Assembly (NCBI GenBank): GCA_035628645.1
Contig: DASPJL010000198.1
Span: 51,461 to 115,460 of the forward strand
Direction of reading: 5' to 3'
DNA from: DASPJL01 sp035628645
GTDB taxonomy: Bacteria > Bacteroidota > Bacteroidia > Cytophagales > Cyclobacteriaceae
Length of the DNA stretch: 64,000 nucleotides
A model generated the notes under the pieces. That model was not told the DNA's origin and did not search any database. It saw only the letters and a list, made by a program, of their open reading frames with translations. Positions within the stretch are counted from its first letter, which is position 1. Each line of letters begins with the position of its first letter. The position numbers and the translations under genes were made by a program. Positions 34,331 through 42,707 of this stretch are shown one piece after another.

Positions 34331-34514
34331 ATAAAAATAATTAACTTGCAAAAGTAAGCGAATTAATGCACTTACTGTCCTATACCGCTACTTTATTTGC
34401 TCAAAAGGTTTTGGTTCCTAAAAATTTAAACTTCCCACTGCTGAAGCTTTTCAGGCCACTTGCAGCGTAGGCAGTAATTGAAGTATTAAAAAGTCAGAAT
34501 TAATCTTTGATTAT

Positions 34515-35315
34515 TTATTCCACTATAATTGTATCCTGCCTTACGGAATAGGCGCTAAAATAGCCCAGCGCACCATTACTTAAATTTGAATTGGGATTGG
34601 CCGGGGATTGGCTGCTACCAAGCGCTTCACGGGCTGTTCTGTAAAATTCAAATGTCGGTTCATCTATACTTCTCAATAAAACAACTATAGAATCCCCTTT
34701 TTGCAGATCCACATCTTCGCTATCTGTAAATAAGGTATAATTTATTTCTGTCCCGTTATTAAATTCATCATCGTAAATATCAATTTCAGGCTGCCGAGCG
34801 CCATTAATAATTTGGATAATCCTGTAATAATTATCGACATCAAGAATGTCGTTGAAAGTTACGTCGACGACCTTATCTGGGCCAAAGTCGCTTTGTCTGA
34901 TTGTTAAATCAGTGATCTCAACAGGCAAAGGCATAGTCGATACTGCTTTATACTCCTGATCATTCACTTTTACTGAGAGCGTGTAAGTTCTTCCGGGAAC
35001 GCCTTGTAAAGAAGAACCCGTATATATTCCGGGAGAAGTTTCGGTTAAAATTTCAGAATCTTCTAAATCATCACTAATAACTACTAATGCACCTGAAACC
35101 GGAGGAAAATCATTAACTTCATTAAAATTTACGGTCTTATGAATTTCAACTGAATAAGGTCCTTCCTGATCCGTAATGGATCCTTGAATAACAATACGAG
35201 GCTCTGTCGACTTTAAATCTACATCTATTACTTTCTGACAGGAAATTAAACTTGCTAAAACTGCAATAACAAAAACAAAGGATAAAGCGGATGATAATTT
35301 ATATGAAGTTTTCAT
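34515..35315 (-). CDS. DUF4249 lipoprotein, partner of the TonB-dependent receptor
   Basis: A 266-residue lipoprotein starting at ATG 35315. This start gives a lipobox signal (LSSALSFVFVIAVLASLISC), while the longer reading frame upstream lies inside the receptor gene and is rejected. The mature protein begins QKVIDVDLKSTEPRIVIQGSITDQEGP, the typical opening of DUF4249 proteins, which follow TonB receptors in many Bacteroidota. It begins one base after the receptor stop and is surely cotranscribed. It is presumably outer-membrane anchored and helps the receptor capture a ligand, which is unknown. Confidence 0.88.
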   Translation of the reverse strand: MKTSYKLSSALSFVFVIAVLASLISCQKVIDVDLKSTEPRIVIQGSITDQEGPYSVEIHKTVNFNEVNDFPPVSGALVVISDDLEDSEILTETSPGIYTGSSLQGVPGRTYTLSVKVNDQEYKAVSTMPLPVEITDLTIRQSDFGPDKVVDVTFNDILDVDNYYRIIQIINGARQPEIDIYDDEFNNGTEINYTLFTDSEDVDLQKGDSIVVLLRSIDEPTFEFYRTAREALGSSQSPANPNSNLSNGALGYFSAYSVRQDTIIVE

Positions 35316-35316
35316 C

Positions 35317-37647
35317 TTAGAATTTAAAATTATAGGTAAAAGATGGGACAAAGGTGAACAAGGAAGTTTGTACTGCTTCTGTTCGGTTAGGGTCTTCTTC
35401 ACTTTCTCGGAATGTAATGGAATAAGCATTTTGCCTTCCATACGCATTGTACACCGAGAAATTCCAACTGGACTCAAACTTTTCTGTTTTCTTAACAGTC
35501 CAGGTCGCCCCAATATCTAATCTGTGATAAGCTGGCATTCTGTCCGCATTTCTTTCCGAGTAATAGTTTAATATCCTATCGTCAATCGGATATTTACCAT
35601 TAGGGAAAGTGACAGCATTTCCTGTATAATATACCCATGTTGCAGAAACTGTCCACTTTTTTGAAAGCTCGTAAATTCCAACTACAGAAACATCATGCGT
35701 TCTGTCCTGCTTGGCAGGATAATAATTTCCCATATTTATACCTTCTATTTTTCTTTCACTTCTTGCCAAGGTATATCCTACCCATCCATTAAATCGACCA
35801 TATCTCTTTTTGAAAAACAATTCAATACCATAAGCACGCCCTTCCCCGAATAATAGTTGAGACTCTACCGTTTCGTTGAAATCAATCTGAGCACCATTCT
35901 TATAATCTATCTGGTTGTACATCTTTTTATAATAGATCTCTGTAGAAAACTCATAAGTATTGTCTTTAAAGTTTCGGAAATAACCAAGGGCAACCTGGTC
36001 AGCTACTTCAGGTTTTACATTATTGCTGCTCGGGATCCACAAATCAGTTGGATTGCCTGAACTTGAATTGGAAAGCAGGTGTAGATTTTGAACATTCCTT
36101 CCATAAGAAGCTTTAACCGAGCTCTTCTCATTTAAAAGATAACTCGCGGAAATCCTGGGTTGCAGCGTAAAATGTGTTTTAATAAATTCTCCGCTTGCAT
36201 AAGAAGCAGTATCTATTGCATCTCCTTTCGTATTATAGGTATAGAAATCTCCTGGACCAAGTACACTAAAGGCATTTAGGCGAAGTCCATATTCCACATT
36301 AAAATTTGATGCGAGCTTTACTTCATGAGAAATGTAGGCATCATTTTCCCAGGCATGTTTGTTACTCAATTTGAGCCCATCTGATTCGAAGTTTCCTCCT
36401 AATGTAATTGCCCCAGGAATAATCCGGTGATAATTAGAATTAATTCCAAACTTGATTGTATTATTTGAATTTAGATAATATTGAAGATCCTCTTTCAAAT
36501 TATAATCCTGGATCCTGGAAATTATGTTTATGGTATTTCCTCCAAAATCAATATTTATTTTATAATCATAATTACTGAAAATCAATGAAGTATTTGAGAA
36601 CATACGTGGACCAAAAATGTGATTCCACCTCAAAGTCCCGGTAGCATTTCCCCAATTCAAGCCAAAAGTATCACCAAACCCCAGCACATCTTTGCCAAAG
36701 TAGCCCGAAAGGAAAATCCTGTTATTGTCATTGATTTTGTAGTTTGCCTTGGCGTTAACGTCATAAAAATAAAGCCGGGCTTGATTTGTAAGTGTATCCT
36801 TGGAGAGCTTTAGAAAGACATCTGCATAAGTCCTCCTTGCTGAAATTATGAATGAACCTTTGTCCTTAACTATAGGACCTTCAATATTCAATCTTGAAGC
36901 TATTAGTCCGATCCCTCCGCTTACGCCGAATTTTTTCATATTACCATCTCTCATCTTAATATCCAGCACCGAAGACAACCGCCCTCCATATTCAGCAGGC
37001 ATGCCTCCTTTATATAAAGAAACATCCTTAATGGCATCTGAATTAAAAACGGAAAAGAACCCTAATAAATGAGAAGCATTGTACACTGTAGCCTCATCCA
37101 ATAAAATTAAATTCTGGTCTGCAGCGCCTCCGCGTACATAAAAGCCACTATTGCCCTCTCCTGCCGATTTTACTCCCGGAAGCAACTGGATGGTTTTAAG
37201 AATATCCTTCTCCCCCATTAATACAGGGATATTTTGGATTTCTTTTATATCAAGTTTTTCAACCCCCATTTGGATCCGCGTAATATTTTCATCTTTACGT
37301 TGAGAGGTGACAACAACTTCTTCAAGCTCGTTTGCTTGTTCAGACAGGACAAAATCTATTTTTCTGTTTTGATCTAGCGCAACCGAAACGGTTTTGGCCT
37401 GATAACCCAAAAACTGTGCGGTAACAGTATAGCTTCCTTCCGGCACAGTTATAGAATAAAAACCATAAGCATTGGTGCTGGTACCCGTCGCAGGAATTTC
37501 ATTGATGATTATGGTAGCCCCTATAAGCTCCTCACCGGTTTTTCCATCCCGAACAGCGCCACTTAATGTATATTTATTTTGTGCATAAGTCGTGGTATAA
37601 ATAATACAATAAAGTGTAATTTGAATAAAAATAGATTTTAGTTTCAA
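35317..37647 (-). CDS. TonB-dependent receptor with carboxypeptidase-regulatory-like N-terminal domain
   Basis: A protein of 776 residues from a TTG start at 37647, chosen because it yields a normal signal peptide (MKLKSIFIQITLYCIIYTTTYAQ). The in-frame TTG at 37707 lies within the -7 box. The N-terminal beta-sandwich (LSGAVRDGKTGEELIGATI, about 25-105) precedes the plug (VVVTSQRKDENI, then MGEKDILKTIQLLPGVKSAGEGNSGFYVRGGAADQNLILLDE). The C-terminal barrel ends with an aromatic residue (FTFVPSFTYNFKF). It imports an unknown substrate across the outer membrane with TonB energy. Its operon partner is the DUF4249 lipoprotein. Confidence 0.92.
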   Translation of the reverse strand: MKLKSIFIQITLYCIIYTTTYAQNKYTLSGAVRDGKTGEELIGATIIINEIPATGTSTNAYGFYSITVPEGSYTVTAQFLGYQAKTVSVALDQNRKIDFVLSEQANELEEVVVTSQRKDENITRIQMGVEKLDIKEIQNIPVLMGEKDILKTIQLLPGVKSAGEGNSGFYVRGGAADQNLILLDEATVYNASHLLGFFSVFNSDAIKDVSLYKGGMPAEYGGRLSSVLDIKMRDGNMKKFGVSGGIGLIASRLNIEGPIVKDKGSFIISARRTYADVFLKLSKDTLTNQARLYFYDVNAKANYKINDNNRIFLSGYFGKDVLGFGDTFGLNWGNATGTLRWNHIFGPRMFSNTSLIFSNYDYKINIDFGGNTINIISRIQDYNLKEDLQYYLNSNNTIKFGINSNYHRIIPGAITLGGNFESDGLKLSNKHAWENDAYISHEVKLASNFNVEYGLRLNAFSVLGPGDFYTYNTKGDAIDTASYASGEFIKTHFTLQPRISASYLLNEKSSVKASYGRNVQNLHLLSNSSSGNPTDLWIPSSNNVKPEVADQVALGYFRNFKDNTYEFSTEIYYKKMYNQIDYKNGAQIDFNETVESQLLFGEGRAYGIELFFKKRYGRFNGWVGYTLARSERKIEGINMGNYYPAKQDRTHDVSVVGIYELSKKWTVSATWVYYTGNAVTFPNGKYPIDDRILNYYSERNADRMPAYHRLDIGATWTVKKTEKFESSWNFSVYNAYGRQNAYSITFRESEEDPNRTEAVQTSLFTFVPSFTYNFKF

Positions 37648-37704
37648 GAGATTATTTGTTAAGTGTTTAGATTTTGAGTTTTTATAAGGATTGGAAATTT
37701 TCCA

Positions 37705-37734
37705 CAAAAGTAATTTTTCTACTTAATAAGCAAA
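37705..37734 (-). promoter_or_regulatory. Promoter of the TonB receptor/DUF4249 operon
   Basis: On the minus strand TTTG (plus 37731-37734), an 18-base spacer and TACTTTTG (plus 37705-37712) match the Bacteroidota -33/-7 consensus. Transcription would start near 37698, about 50 bases before the TTG start codon at 37647. Confidence 0.7.
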
Positions 37735-38273
37735 AGAACATTCACGTTTAAATAAATCAGGAAAAAAGCTTAACCATTAGTTTAATTAAATGGTACCAAT
37801 TTGTTTAACGTTGTCATTTCATCCATACCTATACTGTCAGTATTGCTGGTACCCCCATAGAGAAATAAAATATTTTTCCAAGGGCCATCTCGATGCTAAA
37901 ACACAGGAACGGACAAGAGAAAACATTTTCCAAACGGTACTCTTGTAAAGTAGTTGGTGTACTTACCACGCATTCTCCTGAGGAACTGAAAGACACGCAT
38001 TTAAACATCAGAAATTTTAATCGGCTAGAGATTCAGGAATTGGAAAATTTATTTACTTAGTAAGGACTTAAGAATTTAACTCAGCCGATCAATCTTAGTG
38101 ATAATATTTTTTAACTACTTTTTTATAAAAAATTACTCCACTTAAGGCCTTAATTAACCCCGCATTTAAGGTCCATCTCCTTCCCTTCTGACATTTATTT
38201 AGTAACCCATTCATTATGAGCTCGTAGGTTATTAATAGTACAATTTTAATTTTTAACCAAAAAAAAACAAGCT
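37735..38273. other. Intergenic region with one possible small ORF
   Basis: This region separates the receptor operon from the DUF4136 gene, both transcribed away from it. Apart from the possible 55-codon ORF at 37893-38060, no gene, hairpin or consensus promoter was recognised. Confidence 0.5.
37893..38060 (+). CDS. Possible small ORF or gene remnant
   Basis: A 55-codon open frame starting MLKHRNGQEKTFSKRYSCK and ending FNRLEIQELENLFT. It is isolated and hydrophilic, with no ribosome-binding site and no recognised homology. It could be the tail of a decayed gene or a chance frame. Confidence 0.25.
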   Translation: MLKHRNGQEKTFSKRYSCKVVGVLTTHSPEELKDTHLNIRNFNRLEIQELENLFT

Positions 38274-38837
38274 ATGAAAAAGATTGGATTTTTTCTTTTA
38301 TTAATGTTGGGACTGAACATGGCTTATGCTCAAAATATTGTAGTAGAATCAGACAAGAGTTTGAAGGCTGATTTTTCTAAATACACGACTTTCGGCTGGG
38401 CTACTCAAGTAGTGGATGCACAGAATGCTATTTTTTTCCTGAACGATTTAATTCTTAAAGCGAATGTACTTCATGCCATTGAACATGAAATGGAAAGCCG
38501 GGGATATGAGTACAATCAACAAAAGCCTGACGTAGTCATAAACACAAGGGTATTTGATAAACCAGGGCAACTCATGGGATTTACGGATCCTGCCTCAACT
38601 TATTGGGGAACAAATGAGGTAAGGGATCCTGACTCGAAGAAAGCCTATGATTTTGAAGCTGGCACCTTACTTATCCAGATGGTAGATAGAAAAACAGGCC
38701 GTCCTTTATGGCAAGGATTTGCTTCCGGATTAATGGACAATAATGTTTTTGATAAAAAGAAGGAAAAGATTGATGAAGCGGTAAGTTTGATTATGAAGGA
38801 ATTTAATCAAAGAGCGGATAATCTTAGCAAAAGATAA
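38274..38837 (+). CDS. DUF4136 domain-containing secreted protein
   Basis: A 187-residue envelope protein with a clear signal peptide (MKKIGFFLLLMLGLNMAYAQ). The mature part follows the DUF4136 pattern: DKSLKADFSKYTTFGWATQV near the start, YNQQKPDVVINTRVF in the middle and FEAGTLLIQMVDRKTGRPLWQGFASG near the end. The family is widespread in Bacteroidota and Gammaproteobacteria, is usually a lipoprotein, and has no known activity. This copy lacks a lipobox Cys and is probably periplasmic. A strong terminator follows. Confidence 0.85.
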   Translation: MKKIGFFLLLMLGLNMAYAQNIVVESDKSLKADFSKYTTFGWATQVVDAQNAIFFLNDLILKANVLHAIEHEMESRGYEYNQQKPDVVINTRVFDKPGQLMGFTDPASTYWGTNEVRDPDSKKAYDFEAGTLLIQMVDRKTGRPLWQGFASGLMDNNVFDKKKEKIDEAVSLIMKEFNQRADNLSKR

Positions 38838-38851
38838 TGTCCCATAAGACG

Positions 38852-38897
38852 AAAAAAGCGGCCCAACCATATTATAATTGGAGGGCCGCTTTTTTTT
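38852..38897. terminator. Bidirectional terminator between DUF4136 and OsmC genes
   Basis: A6-GCGGCCC, a loop of about 20 bases, and GGGCCGC-T8 form a strong stem between convergent genes, with A/T runs on both sides. Confidence 0.9.
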
Positions 38898-38915
38898 ATC
38901 TCGGATAAATTAATT

Positions 38916-39386
38916 TTAGAATACCTCTGCCCTCGCTAACACAGGTTCTATCGAAATATCAGTTAAAATTGAATTAGAAATAAAACATTCTTTGTGCGCC
39001 TTTTCATGCAACTTCATAAGCTCCTCCTTTGCTAATTGAAGGTTATCAGCGAAAAGAATAAAAGGTTTTAGTATAACTTTCGTAACAGCCATTTTTCCTT
39101 TTTCATTTTTCTCCACTATACCTACCGCCTCATCCTGATAGAGCTTGACGTGCAGTTTCTTAAAAGAAGCTATCGCCAAAAAAGTAAGCATGTGACAGCT
39201 TGCCAAAGAAGCAATAAAAGCCTCTTCAGGATTCACATATTCTGCGCGACCTTTAAAATCAGGCGCGGCAGAAGCTTCTACCACCTTTCCTCCTCCGAAT
39301 TTCCAAAAGTGGTCTCTATCATATTTTTCATAAGAGAAATCGTCAGATTCCTGTCTCCAATCTATTAAAACATTAAATTCGGCCAT
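38916..39386 (-). CDS. OsmC family protein
   Basis: A 156-residue OsmC/Ohr-fold protein that reduces organic or inorganic hydroperoxides with two cysteines. The first active-site Cys is in ASLASCHMLTFLAIA and the second in HKECFISNSIL. The N-terminal strand SYEKYDRDHFWKFGGGKVVEASAAP and the AAPDFKGRAEYVNPEEAFIA loop match the OsmC subgroup more than Ohr. It is cytoplasmic and single-gene, convergent with the DUF4136 gene across a terminator. Regulation was not visible. Confidence 0.88.
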   Translation of the reverse strand: MAEFNVLIDWRQESDDFSYEKYDRDHFWKFGGGKVVEASAAPDFKGRAEYVNPEEAFIASLASCHMLTFLAIASFKKLHVKLYQDEAVGIVEKNEKGKMAVTKVILKPFILFADNLQLAKEELMKLHEKAHKECFISNSILTDISIEPVLARAEVF

Positions 39387-39494
39387 ATCTTTTTAATTAA
39401 AATTCTCTTTTCTTATGTATACCTAATACTCCCTGGAATTGTTTATACTGCGGTGCATGGAATCAATATTTTCTAATTTAAACAGAAATAAACA

Positions 39495-40028
39495 ATGGCT
39501 GATAAGCGATTATTTGTAGGATTGCCCGTTTCAAAAGAGCTAACGGAAGAATTATCGTCGATTATTCAAACCTTCAGCTATCCTCACTGGAATTGGACCA
39601 AACCTTCCAATTTCCACCTTACCGTTTGTTTTATTGGAAATGTCCCCGAAGGAAAGGTAGAAGAAGTAATAAGCGCTTTGAGTCAAATTCCCAAACCTTC
39701 TTTTACAATGGAAGCAGATAAAATAATACCGGTAATGAGAAAGGGGAAATTAAATATGCTATGGGTGGTATTTAAGACCAATGAAACCTTTATCAATATT
39801 TCTAAAGAAATCCACAAAGCATTAAATGTTAATCTGGAAAGAGAACCTAAAGCACACATTACTTTGTGCAGGGTGAAAGCGTTGAATCGTGAAAGTGTTT
39901 CAGAAAAGGATTTTCCTCAATTATCCAATACCGTCTTACCGGTAAAAAATTACATTTTATTTGAATCAAAATCGGAAGGCGGAGGTCCTACTTATATACC
40001 ATTAAAAATATTGTCGGCAGGTGATTGA
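39495..40028 (+). CDS. thpR: RNA 2',3'-cyclic phosphodiesterase (2H family)
   Basis: A 177-residue 2H phosphoesterase of the ThpR/LigT group. The two catalytic His-x-Thr motifs are visible as FHLTVCFIGN near residue 41 and AHITLCRVK near 123. The opening, KRLFVGLPVSKELTEEL, is typical. It hydrolyses 2',3'-cyclic RNA ends, and the physiological substrate is uncertain. It is a lone gene whose stop lies 22 bases from the convergent small gene at 40051. Confidence 0.9.
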   Translation: MADKRLFVGLPVSKELTEELSSIIQTFSYPHWNWTKPSNFHLTVCFIGNVPEGKVEEVISALSQIPKPSFTMEADKIIPVMRKGKLNMLWVVFKTNETFINISKEIHKALNVNLEREPKAHITLCRVKALNRESVSEKDFPQLSNTVLPVKNYILFESKSEGGGPTYIPLKILSAGD

Positions 40029-40050
40029 GAAATAGTAAAAATCAAAATGG

Positions 40051-40260
40051 CTAACTTAAATTTTTCAAGGAGTTGGAATCATTTAATTCTTTATTGAGGT
40101 CTTTTACCCTTATTGAAATTCTGTGGCATTCTTCCCTCATTGCTTGCAAAAGATCCGCTTTGGGAATCCTTTTCAGCTCATCTAAAGGTATTTCCCCTTT
40201 TTGATAGTCCTCAATCTTTCTGAGTATATTTTTATAATAAAGATCCTCTTCAATTTCCAT
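40051..40260 (-). CDS. Small helical protein of unknown function
   Basis: A 69-residue protein from ATG 40260 (MEIEEDLYYKNILRKIEDYQ). A longer frame to 40314 adds a hydrophobic stretch that looks spurious. The sequence is charged and almost certainly helical, ending in a coiled-coil-like SIRVKDLNKELNDSN. No family was recognised. It is convergent with thpR. Confidence 0.5.
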   Translation of the reverse strand: MEIEEDLYYKNILRKIEDYQKGEIPLDELKRIPKADLLQAMREECHRISIRVKDLNKELNDSNSLKNLS

Positions 40261-40588
40261 ACTTCTTGTACGAAAAAGGGAATCTACTGGATTGAATATT
40301 AAAACAAAAAGCATTCAAAATTAAAAACAGGAATTATTTTCGATGCAATTCAAAACCATTTTAAAAAAACGGTCGTTCAACCACCCGAAAGAATTAAAAC
40401 TTCTTTTCATCCTTCACATAAGCTTTTCGCTCATATGAAGGATTTTTATTTTAAGCTTTCTTTACTATTGAAAGTATAATTCATAGATAAAAAGGTTTCA
40501 CTTTCCAAAGATTTGGAAACCTTAGCAAATAAATGAGGTAAGTACTTTAAGGAAAAAGTTATTCCGGGGTCAACAATGAATTTAAAAA
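40261..40588. other. 328-base intergenic region with a hairpin
   Basis: No coding potential is evident. A hairpin at 40409-40443 is listed separately. The rest is A+T-rich and presumably contains the promoter of the receiver gene at 40589. Confidence 0.5.
40409..40447 (+). terminator. Possible terminator-like hairpin
   Basis: ATCCTTCACATAAGC and GCTCATATGAAGGAT pair with two mismatches around TTTTC and are followed by TTTTTATTTT. It would fit the end of a plus-strand transcript. The nearest upstream plus-strand gene ends at 40028, so it may instead end a small unannotated RNA. Confidence 0.45.
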
Positions 40589-41032
40589 ATGGACGAAGAT
40601 TGGGTTTTACAAAAGGAGAACAGAATAATAAACCATTTATTAATAATAGATGATGATCAATTGACGGACATTTTGATTGAAGGTATCAGTAATAATCTTA
40701 ATTTAATCAACAGGTTTATTTTCAAAACCAATGGATGGAAGGCCCTCGAGTATTTATCCTTCTGTAAGCAAACCAATGATTTCCCAAATCTTATTATTCT
40801 TGACTTAAAAATGCCTGAAATGACTGGCTATGAATTCTTAGAAAAATATGAACAATTATATTTTGAAGATTTTTTAAATACTAAAATTGTAATAGCTACA
40901 AATTCTCCTCTCAAATATGAAAAAGATGCTGCAAATTCTTTCCCTTCGATAGACCTGTTCATTAACAAACCTATTGTAAAGGAAAAATTCCTTTACATAT
41001 ACAAAACACTTTTTGAAGCTTCTGAAAACTGA
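40589..41032 (+). CDS. Single-domain response regulator
   Basis: A 147-residue stand-alone receiver domain. The acidic pocket is Asp21-Asp22-Asp23, the phospho-acceptor is Asp72 in IILDLKMPEMTGYEF, the Ser/Thr position is in ATNSP and the conserved Lys is in FINKPI. There is no output domain, so it should work as a phospho-shuttle or by protein contact. It belongs to a signalling patch with two more receivers and a 7TMR-DISM kinase (to 44810). Confidence 0.9.
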   Translation: MDEDWVLQKENRIINHLLIIDDDQLTDILIEGISNNLNLINRFIFKTNGWKALEYLSFCKQTNDFPNLIILDLKMPEMTGYEFLEKYEQLYFEDFLNTKIVIATNSPLKYEKDAANSFPSIDLFINKPIVKEKFLYIYKTLFEASEN

Positions 41033-41081
41033 GTTATCAGGGGGCAAAATATTTGATATTCTTTGATATTTTCCAGATACC

Positions 41082-41480
41082 TTAATTAATTGCCGACAAC
41101 ATGTCCCTGACTTTTTTAGCGTTTAGAGGTTTTACAATATAGTGATCCACGCCAAGCTTTTCCATTAAATGCCTGTCGCGGGAATCAGAGGAAGAAGTTA
41201 AAGCAGAAATTCTAAAAGTGTCTTTGTCAATAAATGGAAGCGCATTTAAAGTTTCCACAAATTTAAAACCATCCGTCCCTGGCATATTTATATCAATTAA
41301 TATCAGCTCAGGAAGGCCTTGTTTTTCCTGATAAAAATCCTTTATAAAATTTAAAGCGTCTTCAGCATTCAAAACCGAAACTATCCGGTCGGAGAAATAC
41401 AACTGTTTTAAGAGCTCCTCAGTTACAATGTTACTGGTCGGATCATCATCTATCAGGAGGATACAATTAAAATAAAACAT
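41082..41480 (-). CDS. Single-domain response regulator
   Basis: A 132-residue receiver with Asp11-Asp12-Asp13, acceptor Asp63 in ILIDINMPGTDGFKF, switch residues in ISALTSSSD and Lys in YIVKPL. It is related to its neighbours at 40589 and 41621 and, like them, lacks an output domain. It is convergent with the first and tandem with the third. Its cognate kinase is probably one with no receiver of its own, such as the one at 42708; that is inference. Confidence 0.9.
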   Translation of the reverse strand: MFYFNCILLIDDDPTSNIVTEELLKQLYFSDRIVSVLNAEDALNFIKDFYQEKQGLPELILIDINMPGTDGFKFVETLNALPFIDKDTFRISALTSSSDSRDRHLMEKLGVDHYIVKPLNAKKVRDMLSAIN

Positions 41481-41620
41481 GGGTTTGTAAGATCAATAAT
41501 TATTAGATTTTGTTAAAGGGGAGTTACGGTAAAAAAACAAAATGGGTTAAGGAAATTCTTCTTTAAAAATGACAATTTCAGCTTCTACCTGATTATCACC
41601 TCTATAATTTTTTATTCAAA

Positions 41621-42007
41621 TCATTCAAAAAATTTTTTCAAAATGCTTTTTATTTTGTCTTCTGTCAGTGGTTTTTGAACAATTTCTGAAACCTGAAATT
41701 CTCTTGCATTTTCAAAATCTCTTTTCATGTAATATGAAGCCAAAAGGACAATTATGGTCTTCTTTTTTAAATTATTAAATGTATTTCTAAAGGATTGAAG
41801 AAATTCGAAACCGTCCATTACAGGCATGTTCAAGTCCAGCAAGATAAGTTCGGGCAGAGTGCCGTTTTTTAATAACTTCATAGCTTCCTCCCCATTAGAA
41901 GCTATTTGTATATCATTACTTATTTTCAAATCTCTCAATAACATCCTGTTCAAAAAAGCCGTATTGCTGTCATCTTCAACAAGTAGTGTACAGTTTAGCC
42001 TTTTCAT
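41621..42007 (-). CDS. Single-domain response regulator
   Basis: A 128-residue receiver domain. The acidic pair is Glu11-Asp12 (with Asp13), the phospho-acceptor is Asp58 in LILLDLNMPVMDGFEF, the switch position is in VLLASYY and Lys is in IVQKPLTE. No effector domain is present. It lies 140 bases upstream of the second receiver on the same strand. A short overlapping ORF (41976-42107) precedes it on the same strand. Confidence 0.9.
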   Translation of the reverse strand: MKRLNCTLLVEDDSNTAFLNRMLLRDLKISNDIQIASNGEEAMKLLKNGTLPELILLDLNMPVMDGFEFLQSFRNTFNNLKKKTIIVLLASYYMKRDFENAREFQVSEIVQKPLTEDKIKSILKKFFE

Positions 42008-42107
42008 GTGAATTTAATTTGTTTTTAAATTGCCACATGGAATACGCCATTTGATATTCATCCTTGGTTAGGGGATTTACAACCATGGCTATTTCATGTG
42101 TGTGCAT
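41976..42107 (-). CDS. Possible 43-residue leader ORF overlapping the receiver gene
   Basis: ATG 42107 to TGA 41976 reads MHTHEIAMVVNPLTKDEYQ, continues with MAYSMWQFKNKLNSHEK and overlaps the receiver start by 32 bases in another frame. The composition is plausible for a real helical peptide, but there is no independent support. Confidence 0.25.
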   Translation of the reverse strand: MHTHEIAMVVNPLTKDEYQMAYSMWQFKNKLNSHEKAKLYTTC

Positions 42108-42257
42108 TTTTTTTAAATACCACCACCTGTCCGGCATTACGGTCGGAATGGTAGCTTATGTGCCTCTATGGTAATTTTAAACAGGTAAAATTTAGGTTTT
42201 AAAAAGAAGAGTAATTCAATCTTTATACGAAGAAAGAAAGGGAATGGACATTTAAAC

Positions 42258-42449
42258 TTAGCTAATGTTGTGCAACATAAAAGTAACCTTATTATCCCTC
42301 AATAAAGAAACAATATAATCCAGGTCCTGGATAACCCACAGTATAAGTGATTGATCATTCACCTCAAAACCATTGCAGGCTTTGAATAATTTTTCTTCCA
42401 ATTCCCAGTTCAAAGGATTACTTATGTCGATATGAATTCTGGCTAACAT
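42258..42449 (-). CDS. Small protein of unknown function
   Basis: A 63-residue protein (MLARIHIDISNPLNWELEEK at the start, ILWVIQDLDYIVSLLRDNKV near the end) with no recognised domain. It is mixed alpha/beta and soluble. It lies between the receiver genes and the kinase gene, divergent from the kinase with a 258-base gap. A role in the same signalling patch is possible but unproven. Confidence 0.45.
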   Translation of the reverse strand: MLARIHIDISNPLNWELEEKLFKACNGFEVNDQSLILWVIQDLDYIVSLLRDNKVTFMLHNIS

Positions 42450-42707
42450 AACATTTATTTTTTTTCAATACACAATTTTATTTACTACATAGAGAAATAC
42501 GGTTGTTATCATGATTGGATTGTCTTTGCATTTTTTTTTTAAAAAAACACCCTCCATCTTAAGACAAGGAAAAACAAGAAAAAGTGATACTTGCTTTAAA
42601 AGGCCCTTAAGCCAAATTTTATTACTTATCGCTTCATTTCTTTAAAGATAACCAGTTGGATTGCCTTACAAGTTTTATTATATAGTGTATTTATATCCTG
42701 AAGAGAT

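Noticed and set aside
35316..35513. 66-codon N-terminal extension of the DUF4249 frame
   Set aside because: It lies inside the TonB receptor coding sequence and lacks a signal. ATG 35315 gives a perfect lipoprotein signal one base after the receptor stop.
37648..37707. Longer TonB receptor frame starting at TTG 37707
   Set aside because: The TTG is part of the -7 promoter box, and the extra 20 residues are hydrophilic and precede a proper signal peptide.
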